Assembly (NCBI RefSeq): GCF_020882245.1
Contig: NC_083599.1
Coordinates: forward strand, 75,189,745 to 75,253,744
From: Rhopalosiphum padi
Taxonomy: Eukaryota; Arthropoda; Insecta; Hemiptera; Aphididae
Length of the DNA: 64,000 nt
Direction: 5' to 3'
Part shown: piece after piece, positions 14,555 to 26,231 of the stretch
How positions within the stretch are numbered: position 1 is the stretch's first letter
How the letters are laid out: the number at the start of each line of letters is the position of its first letter
Notes under the pieces: model-generated
What the model was told of the DNA's origin: nothing
Database searches by the model: none
What the model saw: the letters and a program-made list of their open reading frames with translations, nothing else
Position numbers and translations under genes: made by a program

Positions 14555-16736
14555 TGTGTTATTATTAAGTTTTATAATATTTATAATAATTTTCTATAAT
14601 ATAAAATAAATTCTAATTTACAATGGACTAATAATAGTCGAAAGAAAACAAATATAATTTATGCTCACAATATTGATTTGTTATTTATCCATTTTTTTGA
14701 TTCTAAAAGATCTTCTGTGGGTATATCTAGACAAATAAAAAAAACGTATTAATCAATAATATGACCACAAATGTCTATAAATTAAAATATAATCTTTATT
14801 GATAAATTATTTAAATCAATGATTCATTATTAATATAATATGCATTGATATGCATTAAATCTTAAAATATGTAACATTATATATTGATAGAATTAAAACT
14901 TATAATTTAATAACTAAAAAAAATCTTCAACTGTTCAAGATTTTCCTTAAATTTATCAAAAAAAAAAAAAAATCAATGTATAAATATATTATTTTATATA
15001 ATACATTATTTTTAAAATAAAATGAAATTAATGAATTATAATTATTTTTATATTTAAAAAGAAAAAGATGACAAGTCATTGAGGGATTTAATACACATAG
15101 TTAAGATAGCTGAAACAAAATAAAGTGTAGAAAAACTATATATATTTTAAATTAATCAATGCATAAAATATATTTTAAATTATATCATATATTATTTCAT
15201 TCTGTTTTTTTCTTTAGTTTGAATTATTAATATTATTTTATAATATGCATTTCTTAATTTTATTTTTTATAAATTTAACAGTTGGGTATATGCATTATAA
15301 AATATTATATTATGATACCTATGAAGAACATAACTACTTAATATTTTCGATTTTATTAATTAAATCAAATTATATAACTTGTTGTGTGCAAAATTATCTA
15401 GTGATAATACAGACTAAAATAGGTATGTAAAAAGATGATCGCGTCTACGATAGATATGTATATTATAATAATAAAATACAAACACTGTAATGCTGTTTCA
15501 TACCATTATTCCTACATATATATATATATATATATAAATATGTAACATATGTTAATATAGTGAAATATTACCTTTCCATCATAATCATTACCTGTTATTT
15601 ATTATTATTATTATTTCAGTTTTGAAAATAGTGTAAAATGGTATACTGTATGATCTCATCTAAAAGAATTGTAAGAATTTTATGGAGTGTTAACAAGAAA
15701 ATTGTACGACTTAACATTGCTAAAATTTGTGACATACATGACAATTTGAGTAAAGAAATTTTAGAGGCATGAAATAATGAATAAATAGCAAAAGCATTGA
15801 AAATGGTCATTTGAATATGTAAGTATTCATTGGTTTTAGTTATTATTTAATGTTTTTAATTTGTTTGTACATTGGTAATTTAGAAGCAAATCATAATTTG
15901 ACATGACCTAAAAAATATGAAATTGACTACACAAGTATGTGTAATAAACAAATGCAAACAGATCACAAAAAAATTATTTTTTTAAATTTATTATGTATGT
16001 AAATAAAACAATACACGGAAATTAATCAATTAAAATGAACACAAACAGAAAATCAAAGTAATTATTTGGAAGTGAATTTGGTCCGCTTTATTTTTTTTTA
16101 ATGTTTCATACGTGTTATATTGCAAATTTTATCCTACAACCCATATGTATCACAGTGTATGTGAGGTTTTAAATTTATGACTATTCAAATTTTGATAAAC
16201 TCAACATTTTGTACAGTAATACTTACTGAAATTTACTTGCTAAATCCAGTGGCATGGGTAACAAACTGATCAGATAATAATTAAATGTTTGATATTTGTT
16301 GTGATATAGATTTTCTCCAGAGACCCGTATGTATACAGTATAATATGTGATTTTTTAGATTTATAATAACTTAAATTTTAAGAAAATCGACACTGTGTAC
16401 AGTTAAGCTTACTGAAAGTTACTCACTGATGTTAATAGAATAGGTTTCAATCTGATCAGATAAAAAGTAAAAGTTTTAAAATTATTATAGTACTCATTTT
16501 GTCCACCTGCTCATTAGTATAAAAGAATATGTGAGGTTTTAATTTATAAAATTATCAAATTTTTAACAAAATATCATATAATCTATACATAATGCATATT
16601 AATAATGTTAAAGGTAAACAAACAAAGGTTAATATATTATACAAAATACAATATACACAATACATTAGTAAAGTTATAATTACAAAAAAAGTTTACAAAT
16701 ATTTACATAACTATATATATTAGAATCTTCTGGAAC
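14024..16736. repeat. Array unit 7 (long form)
   Basis: Long-form unit, 2713 bp, (AT)10. It has the variant CTGTAATGCTGTTTC at about 15487, shared with the outlier copy at 22229 but not with other array units. That makes it the array member closest to the outlier. Confidence 0.95.
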
Positions 16737-17267
16737 GGGACAACAGATAAAGAAATAATATTTATGTGTATTTTCTGTCATGTCAAATAATTTTAAATTA
16801 AAATAACTATCATTGTTATCACTATAGGACGTGATATTTAATATTTTCTTCATATTTAATTTTAACCGATTTATTATTTCTTTATCCGTTGTGCCGTTCC
16901 ATAATACAATAATAGGTTCTCTATTATCAGATTGCAAATAATTATTTATAAATGTAGGTGATAAATTAGACCCCTTCTTAATTTCTAAACTTAATTGAAG
17001 TTGCTCCAATATTGGATTTAAAACATTTGTTTTATTTTTAAAAATTTTTTTTAAATGTGTTTTTAGTGGAGCAACTTCATGATTTTTTAATATTTCAATT
17101 TTATTCTTTGTTAAAACTAGTGGTCTTCCTGCTAATTTTATTGGAATACAATTCTCTTCGTTGTCTGCCATAGACCCCGATACTAGAAGTAGATCTATTC
17201 GATGTATCATTGTAAATTCAAAATCCACAATGATAAATTTAATCTTGTCACTGTAACATAAAATCAT
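16680..17267 (-). pseudogene. Truncated DEDDh exonuclease-like ORF, copy 8
   Basis: Predicted protein identical to copies 5-7. Last copy of the array proper. Confidence 0.85.
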
Positions 17268-17810
17268 TGTGTTATTATTAAGTTTTATAATATTTATAAT
17301 AATTTTCTATAATATAAAATAAATTCTAATTTACAATGGACTAATAATAGTCGAAAGAAAACAAATATAATTTATGCTCACAATATTGATTTGTTATTTA
17401 TCCATTTTTTTGATTCTAAAAGATCTTCTGTGGGTATATCTAGACAAATAAAAAAAACGTATTAATCAATAATATGACCACAAATGTCTATAAATTAAAA
17501 TATAATCTTTATTGATAAATTATTTAAATCAATGATTCATTATTAATATAATATGCATTGATATGCATTAAATCTTAAAATATGTAACATTATATATTGA
17601 TAGAATTAAAACTTATAATTTAATAACTAAAAAAAATCTTCAACTGTTCAAGATTTTCCTTAAATTTATCAAAAAAAAAAAAAAATCAATGTATAAATAT
17701 ATTATTTTATATAATACATTATTTTTAAAATAAAATGAAATTAATGAATTATAATTATTTTTATATTTAAAAAGAAAAAGATGACAAGTCATTGAGGGAT
17801 TTAATACACA
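16737..17810. repeat. Array unit 8 (partial, right end)
   Basis: The last unit is cut after GGGATTTAATACACAT. The outlier copy shows the same region intact at about 27480-27618, so an internal stretch of roughly 120 bp is missing here and the unit joins directly to a Gypsy integrase scrap. Confidence 0.9.
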
Positions 17811-17937
17811 TCATTTTTATCAAATAAAGTCAGAATTAGTAGTTAAAGATGAATAGCATATATTGAAAATATACCAAGAGCTTTGAGAGATGAAATATTA
17901 AAGAGAATTCATGAAAGTCATCGTGTAAATATAGTGG
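17811..17937 (+). pseudogene. Gypsy-type integrase N-terminal scrap (left copy)
   Basis: Nearly identical to 27619-27738. Conceptual translation ends in IPRALRDEILKRIHESHR, which resembles the start of the H2C2 zinc-binding region of Ty3/Gypsy integrases. It contains an in-frame stop and stops at the second His, where retrotransposon sequence takes over. Only a fragment; assignment by motif. Confidence 0.6.
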
Positions 17938-20459
17938 ACAAAAACACAAACGATCTTATTAGTAATTCTGATTTAATCTCAAACAAACTCGGTGAATATT
18001 TTTACAAGAACAGCAGCAACAACAATTTCAACACACAATTCAAATTATTCAAACAAAAAAATGAAAAGGCAATTATTGTTAACTCCGTCAATGAGAATCT
18101 AAACGATCAAATTCTTTTAAACAATCCAATAACTTCACAAGAAATCGTTTATTTCATAACAAAATGCAAAAGTAATAGTCCTGGACCTGACCAAATTCCC
18201 TATGCATTTATTCACAACTTTGGAAGAAAAACATTTGATCTACTGGCAATTCTTTACAACAAAATTTTATCAGAAGGAAGATGGCCATCAACCTGGAAGA
18301 GTGGAATAGTAATTCCTATCCTTAAACCAGATAAAGACAAATTCAGCATTGAAGGATACAGGCCCATCACGTTACTCAACACAATGTGCAAGCTGCTTGA
18401 AAAAATTATAAACCACAGACTTAACTGGCTTTTAGAAAAACAGTCCTTCTTCTCCCCACATCAGAACGGTTTTAGAAAAAACCGAAGCACTATAGACAAT
18501 CTGATCGAAATCAAAGAAGACATCACTCAAACATTCAACAATCAACAAATTATGGGCATGGTAAATCTTGATATCGCTAAAGCTTATGACTCTACATGGA
18601 GACATAACATTCTAGTAAAACTCAATAAAATAGTAAGCAAAGGTAATTTTCTGAACTTAATTATCAATTTTCTAGAAAACCGTACATTCAGGGTTAGAGC
18701 AAATAATTGCCTTTCCGATGAGTTTATTCAAGAAAATGGTGTTCCTCAAGGCTCTGCTCTTTCAGTTTCTCTCTTCCTGATTGCTATCAATGACATTACA
18801 GAAAACTGTACGCATCCTGTTAAATGCAACTTATACGCCGATGATTTCAACTTCTGGTGCAGAAGTAAATCCAAAAACACAGTTCAAAGTCTGCTTTAAA
18901 CTACCGCAAATAATTTAGAAAATTGGTCAAAACAATCTGGGTTCCAATTCTCTCCAGAAAAATCTAGCTGTACTATTTTCACAAAAAAAAAGATTGTTGA
19001 TGCTCTAAAAATAACAATTGACAAAGTTGAAGTTCCACATCAAAACTCTGTAAAAATACTTGGTGTTATCTTTGACAGACGGTTATCGTGGTCCCCATAC
19101 ATCAAACTCTTAAAAGCCTCCTCCGGACATTCTGTCAAAATTATAAAAATTCTCTCTCACACCTCTTGGGGTGGGGAAACAAACTCTCTAATTAAAATTC
19201 ATAAAGTTTTAATCCAATCAAAACTTAACTATGGCTCATCCCTTTACAGAACAGCCTCCAAATCCCACCTAAACTGGCTAGATAGTGTTAATAACTGCGG
19301 TTTGAGAATGGCTTTAGGAGTTTTTCGCAGTTGTCCTGTATACAGTATTTATAATCTTGCCGGTGAACCTATTCCCGATATAAAAAGGCTGGAATTACAT
19401 CTCAAATATTTAGCAAGATCTTCAAAATCAAATAACACCATTCATGAAAAAAACAACCCCCTCTGCATAAAAGAGATGAAAGACACTAACCTTGATATAA
19501 CGCAAATTATAACCAAAGAAAAAATTTCTCAACCCCCTTGGGCCAGCTCATATCTAATTAATACTGAACTCAGCTGTCTTTTCAAACACCAAACCTCGCC
19601 AAATATTTTCAAAAGTTTCTTTAAAAGCATTATAAGTAACTACAAAGACTTCCAGGAAGTATACACTGACGGTTCAAAAACTCACGAAGGTGTAGGATTC
19701 TCGATTATATTCCCAAATAAAAAAATTATACACAAACTACCTTCGGATTGCTCCATATTCACAGCCGAAGCTATAGCCATCCTTATGGCTATTGAGGCTA
19801 TATTACAAGAAGCTCATTCGAAATTCATCATTCTCAGCGATTCATTGAGCACTATAAGAAGTCTGCAGAATTTTTTCAATCCCGGTGATATTGCATCTAA
19901 AATTCTGAACAACCTCAATCTAGCTTCCGGTCTGGGTATAAATATCGTTATCATGTGGATACCCGGACACTCGGGTATAATAGGCAATGAAATAGCCGAT
20001 GAACATGCCTCAATTGCCATCAATAACAAAGATACCGTCTTAATTAATAAAATGTCATTCGACGACGCGAAAAAACTCATAAATGAACGTACAAAATATA
20101 AATGGCAAAAAATCTGGAACATACAAAACACAAAATTAAATGAAATAAAAAGAGACATACAACGTTGGATCAATCCTAACCTCAACCGTAAAGAAGATAC
20201 GGTTCTCAATAGACTCCGTTCTGGACACACCAGAATTACTCACGGCTTCCTGATGGCAAGAGAGGAACCCCCCATCTGTCAAACCTGCGGAACCTTGTTA
20301 ACAGTCAAACACCTAATAGCCGACTGTTTAATGTTCAACCAAGAACGGGCCGAGCACAAGATATCCTACAACCTAGACGCTGCACTTGGACTCAACCAAA
20401 AAAAAAATCTTGACCTAATTAAGTTTCTGAAACAAACTAAACTTTTCAATCTTATATAA
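17938..20459 (+). pseudogene. Non-LTR retrotransposon ORF2: reverse transcriptase-RNase H, one nonsense codon
   Basis: RT motifs in order include NSPGPDQIPY, the FRKNRST region, NLDIAKAYDS and the catalytic YADD box at about 18832. A single in-frame TAA at 18897-18899 breaks the ORF. The same frame is open on both sides, so this looks like one point mutation. The downstream part (to TAA at 20457) has an RNase H domain: VYTDGSKT (Asp), AEAIAI (Glu), LSDSLST (Asp) and PGHSGIIGNEIAD (His/Asp). It ends with a CxxC...H...C motif (CQTCGTLLTVKH...C). The upstream open frame runs into the Gypsy scrap, so the apparent start at 17883 (TTG) is not genuine. No ATG start is supported. The protein acted in retrotransposition; this copy is dead. 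Confidence 0.88.
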
Positions 20460-20566
20460 AAAAAATTACTATTATTAGCACTTATTTAGTATTATAAGCT
20501 TATTTGTAACTAATGGCCATTGTTGTCGATGTTATTCTTTGCGATCAATAAAAAAAAAAAAAAAAA
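17938..20566 (+). mobile_element. 5'-truncated non-LTR retrotransposon (RT + RNase H)
   Basis: The element lacks its endonuclease region and begins just before the reverse transcriptase domain, the usual result of incomplete target-primed reverse transcription. The coding strand is plus. The 3' UTR is about 90 bp and ends in AATAAA followed by a long A run at about 20548-20566. No target-site duplication is visible. The left flank is Gypsy-like and the right flank P-element-like, so the junction may be rearranged. RNase H plus a C-terminal cysteine motif suggests an I/R1/Jockey-type lineage; the exact clade is not resolved. Confidence 0.85.
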
Positions 20567-22020
20567 ATTTTTAATTGATTCTTCTAACCATTTTATAACT
20601 GTTTCATTATTTTTTACCCGCTCGGTTAATTGAAATCTAATTTTCTTTTTATTTAAATAGTTTTCATAGTTGTTTTCAAAAATATTTAAAACTTTATTTA
20701 TGATATTATTGAAATTATTTGATGGTGCCTTAAGTCCACTTTCATTATAAATAGAAGTATAATTTTTATTAAGTAAAAGTAATTGTTTTTTATCGTTTAA
20801 GTTTTTATCTGTGAATAATTCAAGTTGACAATGGTTACAATTAAATTTTTTCATACATTTATAGCCCAAATATCCTGCAAAATATGTAACAGAGCAGTCT
20901 TCTAAAGTAACATCAGTATTTTTATCAATATTAACTGAGTCCTCATCAGATGATGAAAAACAGAGAGATAAATTAGAATTAGATTCTTTATTTGAATCTG
21001 AAGATAATGTTGAAATGTTAAAATTTATTTTATTTAGTGGTCTAACTGGATCAATTATAACTGGATTATCATCTTATTGGGTTACCTCACAATTTGTCCC
21101 TTTAGATGTACATAAAGAAAAAATACAATTACTTCTTATTGAAGTTCTAATCGTTCTCGCTGTTGGGTTTTTGTTATAACCACCATTTTGTCGAAAAATA
21201 CTAAAAAGATTTTCTAACTTATCCTGATTTAAACGATTAGTGATTAAAAATACAATATTATTAGATTTCTCTGCTTCAAAAAATTGCAATATACCATTAA
21301 TGGTCTGCGTAAAACCTTTAAAACAGGGAGGTTGTGTTAATTTTCCTTTTTTTAATTTTTCCAAATTTATGAAATATTGTGAAGCTCCCGTTAAAAAAGT
21401 TTTTACAGTACCTACATCAGTTAATGCACAGAGATATGGATTATTGCTATATAAAGACTCAAATCTTTTTTGTATATGACTGAAAAATAATTTACTAAAA
21501 CCTGGTAAGAATTTTGATTGACCAATCCAACGACGAATAGTTGATGGTCCGGGTAAATTGACTTTTTGTGTACGTAAAAATTTATATGCTGTTGGCGATT
21601 ATAATATAAATTTAAAGCCAAATTTTCTTCATTTAATGTCCACGGACGACGCCTATCTTTTAATTGCATTGTTACGATTGCCTTTTAATTAATTGATGGA
21701 AAGTTATGCATATTTATTGAGTTCTTAACATTATTATGGGTGTTAAAAGTATTAACTCTTTTTTTTTAATTTTGAAATGTGAGATATTTTATTATGAATT
21801 AATTTGTTTTTTTAGTTTTCATTTTTGTCTTAGGTTTATTTTTCTAGGTGTATCTATTTCAATCAAATCAGATTTCCTTTTTAAATTTGGACTAGGCATG
21901 TCTATTATATTTGTTATTTTTATTTTTTGAGGAGTAGAAAACATTGAAGGGGGGCTTGGAAAAACTAACTCTACCATGTCTGATTTTGAGCGTATATATG
22001 TTTTAGTTGGGGTTGACTTT
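20510..22020 (-). pseudogene. P-element/THAP9-like transposase remnant, internally deleted
   Basis: On the minus strand, reading from 22020 down, broken frames give: a Pro/Lys-rich linker (about 22013-21822, containing MPSPNLKRKSD); RRPWTLNEENLALNLYY near 21650; a stretch with PGPSTIRRWIGQSKFLPGF (about 21560-21500); then TNRLNQDKLENLFSIFRQNG (about 21240-21170), a signature of P-element-type transposases; and a C-terminal segment with YFAGY and CNHC (about 20890-20820). The catalytic middle is missing between the tetrad-like segments at about 21400, and several frameshifts and stops are present. P-type transposases normally carry an N-terminal THAP zinc finger; none is seen here. Non-functional. 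Confidence 0.72.
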
Positions 22021-22265
22021 AAAATATTATACTCCTGTGTTCAGATTTGTCATTTTGGTCAAAGCCTAATTATTGAAGTATTATATAATTGGCTGTCCGA
22101 TTTATTTTGTACAATAGTGACTTATAGTGTCACTTGTGAAAATGATAATACAGACTACAATAGGTATGTCAAAAGAAGATCGCGTCTACGATAGATATGT
22201 ATATTATAATAATAAAATACAAACACTGTAATGCTGTTTCATACCATTATTCCTACATATATATA

Positions 22266-24687
22266 TGTTACGGTCCAAGTGGATAAATGGTCATTGTAAA
22301 CACTGACCGGACAAAGTTTACAATGTCCGAATTATTCAAGCCATGTAGATAATTATTCACATAAACCAGACAATGTATACAATGACCAGAACTGCAGGTG
22401 CCAAGTGAATAAAATACATATTTTAATAATTAATGACTTATATAATTTTATTTAATATTTTTTTAAGAGATTTGATTAGCAAATAAAATTGAGAATATTT
22501 TATTTATATTAATTTTTATTGAATATTGAAATTATTTATTTTTACAAGTATTACCACTATGGCATTTAGAGTTGCATAAAATTCCAGCAGCTTTACATTT
22601 GCATCTCCTTGTTTCGCATTTTTGAACACAAGTGCAGCGGTCATAGCCTTGGCCTCCTAGATTTGAAAATAGCCTAGCTGCTTCTCTTAGAGACAACTGA
22701 ATATCGGGGACTTCATCAACACTCACAAACTTCTCCTTGCAAATAGTAAATTGATTTCTACTATAATAATGTTGCAGTTTACCTTTGGTTGTGCCCAATT
22801 TATAATTTCCGTCTTCCACTATAAAAAAAAAATTGTAATTATAAATAAACATATTAAACAACAAATAATAATTAAAATGTTATTGTTTATAATACTTGAT
22901 ATAATTACTGCCAAAATTGATCGTAAGTCGCTTCGAGCTCTATCTACGTCTGGTATTTTTATTTTTACTGAATCTCCAATGTTTCCTTCACAAAATCTTC
23001 TTTCAGAAAGAGATTTCATTTTATTTGCTTGCTTTTCTAAATTCTGCACAGATTCATTTCTTTTTATCTGAATAGAAAGTTTTCTAGAGCTTAAAGCATC
23101 CTCAGAATTGTAATTTTCTTCATTTTCTTCTACAATCACTTCATTGCCTTCCTTGTTTTTTTCTTTACTTTCTTTCTCTTCAATAGTGTTTAAGGCTTTT
23201 TCTAAATCTTCTTCTGTTTTTAATTTTTCTACTACATGCATTGGGAGTACACAATTATTTAATCCAATTTTAGCCCTAGAGCCAAACATAGCTTCGTACG
23301 GTGAAGATTTAATGCCATGATGAAAAGATCGATTTTTCATGAATTGTACGAATTTTATGCCTTCGCTCCATTTTTTGGTCTTATTGTCTTCCAACCACGT
23401 TCCCAACATATTCTCTATGTCTTGGTTGGCACGTTCTACTGAACCTTGACTTTGAGAATGGCGAGGCTTACCATGTACTATTTTTAAATCTTTCCACATA
23501 CTACATAATTCTTCTACTATCTTGTTTGAAAATTCTCTACCATTATCGCTTTGCAATATAGTTGGAGCACCAAAAGTTGTAAATATATCCAGTAAAACAT
23601 AAGCAACTTCCTCAGCACGTTTATTAGATAAAGGACGCAAGTTTACAAATTTAGTTAAATGGTCTTGATAGACTAAAATAAACTTATAATTACCATCAGG
23701 CTGGGCCTGCATATCAATTAAATCTATTTGACACCTTGAATTCATTTCTTTTGATATAATAGGTTTGACTACTAAGCCTTTTTTAATTGTACTTCCTTTT
23801 TTTTGGCATGATTCGCATAAGTTCAAGTATAACATAATTGCCTCCCTTGTTATATTTTTATATTTAATATTTAACTCGTGTTCCATTCTACTACGCCCTC
23901 CGTGCCCGATTGATAAATGAGTTTCATGGAGGATATTAAAAAGTTCTTCGTTATGCACGTAATATTTAATTTGGTTACCTTCATTTATTGGTACAACAAG
24001 TTTTTCCACATTACACACTCGCATTGTATCATACTTCTTAATCAATTTATAATCATTTGGAATTTTGGTTTTTTTCAATTTTAATTCTTTTAAATGTACT
24101 ATAAGTTCATCATATTTAAGTTTACTTAAATATGTACTGTTAGGTTTTTTAAGATCTAAAATATTATTTAAACGATTATTAAATGTATTTTCCATTTTAA
24201 AAACAACACGCACAAATACTACACAATTATAACACAGCACTAAACGGCACAGGTAAACAGCAGTACGCGTACTGTCGTCTATGATAGATATGGCTTTATG
24301 CCTACATAGAGTTCCATGATAATAATAATAAATTGCGATATAAATTGTTGTTATTGATGGACAACGAATATCCAAGCGGCGTATGTTGAAAGTGCCCACC
24401 GATTCCTAATTATCTACTAATGACACTACCGATAAAAGTTATCGTAACCCGTAAGACGTAGTGCCTGAAAGAAATAACAAAAATATTAAACTCTAAAATA
24501 ACTCTAATATTCACATTGACCACACCAGTTTTAGCATTGTATACAATGACTGGACATTGTATTACAATGACTTAGTCTATACAGGAATTAAATATGTATT
24601 ATTTACTTTGCCCAAATGTCTTAGACATTGTATACAATGTCCGGACATTGTATTACAATGACTGATTTATCCACCTGGACCGTAACA
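22266..24687 (-). mobile_element. Ginger-like DNA transposon, 2.4 kb, apparently complete
   Basis: Terminal inverted repeats begin TGTTACGGTCCAAGTGGATA on the left. The right end, reverse-complemented, begins TGTTACGGTCCAGGTGGATA. TATA flanks both ends (22262-22265, 24688-24691) and is compatible with a 4-bp target duplication, although it sits in an AT repeat and so cannot be proven. Subterminal regions repeat an imperfect palindromic motif built from CATTGTATACAATG. The element encodes one spliced integrase-type protein on the minus strand. Ginger elements are cut-and-paste transposons whose transposase resembles LTR-retrotransposon integrase. Confidence 0.87.
22532..24195 (-). CDS. Ginger-type transposase: integrase core plus CXC-type cysteine-rich tail
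   Basis: Two exons are proposed: 24195-22896 and 22818-22532. The donor is A|GTATTA and the acceptor TATAG. Joined they give about 528 aa with no stop. The ATG at 24195 (AAAATGG) is preferred over the longer upstream frame. An HHCC zinc-binding motif lies at residues 93-130 (H93, H98, C127, C130). The DDE core has D158 (CQIDLID), D217 (SDNGREF) and E254 (GSVERANQD). A GPY-like region follows. The second exon ends in a cysteine-rich block (CTCVQKCETRRCKCKAAG...) resembling a tesmin/TSO1-type CXC motif. The likely role is transposition of this element. All catalytic residues look intact. An alternative splice site at GCA|GTAATT would break the frame. Confidence 0.82.
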
Positions 24688-25842
24688 TATATATATATAA
24701 ATATGTAACATATGTTAATATAGTGAAATATTACCTTTCCATCATAATCATTACCTGTTATTTATTATTATTATTATTTCAGTTTTGAAAATAGTGTAAA
24801 GTGGTATACTGTATGATCTCATCTAAAAGAATTGTAAGAATTTTATGGAGTGTTAACAAGAAAATTGTACGACTTAACATTGCTAAAATTTGTGACATAC
24901 ATGACAATTTGAGTAAAGAAATTTTAGAGGCATGAAATAATGAATAAATAGCAAAAGCATTGAAAATGGTCATTTGAATATGTAAGTATTCATTGGTTTT
25001 AGTTAGTATTTAATGCTTTTAATTTGTTTGTACATTGGTAATTTAGAAGCAAATCATAATTTGACATGACCTAAAAAATATGAAATTGACTATTGAAAAT
25101 TTATTATGTATGTAAATAAAACAATACACGGAAATTAATCAATTAAAATGAACACAAACAGAAAATCAAAGTAATTATTTGGAAGTGAATTTGGTCCGCT
25201 TTATTTTTTTTTTAATGTTTCATACGTGTTATATTGCAAATTTTATCCTACAACCCATATGTATCACAGTATATGTGAGGTTTTAAATTTATGACTATTC
25301 AAATTTTGATAAACTCAATATTTTGTACAGTAATACTTACTGAAATTTACTTGCTAAATCCAGTGGCATGGGTAACAAACTGATCAGATAATAATTAAAT
25401 GTTTGATATTTGTTGTGATATAGATTTTCTCCAGAGACCCGTATGTATACAGTATAATATGTGATTTTTTAGATTTATAATAACTTAAATTTTAAGAAAA
25501 TCGACACTGTGTACAGTTAAGCTTACTGAAAGTTACTCACTGATGTTAATAGAATAGGTTTCAATCTGATCAGATAAAAAGTAAAAGTTTTAAAATTATT
25601 ATAGTACTCATTTTGTCCACCTGCTCATTAGTATAAAAGAATATGTGAGGTTTTAATTTATAAAATTATCAAATTTTTAACAAAATATCATATAATCTAT
25701 ACATAATGCATATTAATAATGTTAAAGGTAAACAAACAAAGGTTAATATATTATACAAAATACAATATACACAATACATTAGTAAAGTTATAATTACAAA
25801 AAAAGTTTACAAATATTTACATAACTATATATATTAGAATCT

Positions 25843-26130
25843 TCTGGAACGGGACAACAGATAAAGAAATAATATGTAACATGATTCACTTTTTTTATAT
25901 ACTTAATGTTGAGCATCACATCTTATAGTGATAACAACGACAGTAAATTCAATTTAAAAGTTTATGATGTGATAGAAAAAACAAACAAATTGTTATACTT
26001 TGCAGGAACATATTGTTACCATGAAACAAATGAGATGACGCTGAACCTTAATGAAACGCACAATTTAATATGCATAACAGACCATAAAATAATACACAGC
26101 CAATACATGATCCGGTAGCAGTCTAATTAT
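25843..26130 (+). pseudogene. Inverted, frameshifted paralogue of the exonuclease-like gene
   Basis: The plus strand reads WNGTTDKEII, then after a disrupted stretch ITSYSDNNDSKFNLKVYD, CYHETNEMTLNLNETHN and a frameshifted HDPVA. It is therefore a diverged copy of the 3' half of the minus-strand gene at 26232-26951, in opposite orientation and about 130 bp away. At least two frame changes separate the exo II-like and exo III-like parts. Its first 30 bases are what remains in every array unit and supply the antisense tail of the truncated ORFs. Confidence 0.82.
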
Positions 26131-26231
26131 ATCAATAAATATATATATATATTCAATCATATTATTGGTAAAAATGAGACATATATAAGTTTATAAGACA
26201 TGCAAAACAATTTTAAAATATTTAGTTTTTA

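Larger units (their letters stand above)
1..17810. repeat. Tandem macrosatellite array, 2.26/2.71 kb units
   Basis: Seven full units and a partial eighth lie head to tail. The same phase point, a GGGACAACAGATAAAG motif, recurs at 1, 2261, 4527, 6787, 9049, 11313, 14024 and 16737. Copies are nearly identical by eye, with only scattered substitutions. Unit lengths are 2260, 2266, 2260, 2262, 2264, 2711 and 2713. The array runs off the left edge, so total copy number is unknown. The right end is at 17810, where the unit stops after ACACAT and joins Gypsy-derived sequence. Each unit holds a truncated exonuclease-like ORF on the minus strand, an (AT)n tract, a TTATT run and AT-rich spacer. A diverged outlier copy lies at 22143-27532. 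Confidence 0.97.

Noticed and set aside
1..17810. CRISPR-like or prokaryotic repeat system
   Set aside because: Units are kilobase-sized, lack spacers, and the surroundings are eukaryotic (introns, Pol III tRNA signals).
19814..20230. 138-codon minus-strand ORF
   Set aside because: Shadow of the retrotransposon RNase H frame on the plus strand.
22166..22230. Short ORF MSKEDRVYDRYVYYNNKIQTL in the outlier unit, possibly spliced to sequence after TTATTTCAG at 24780
   Set aside because: Array copies have a stop at codon 2, and the joined frame closes quickly, so no coding case can be made.
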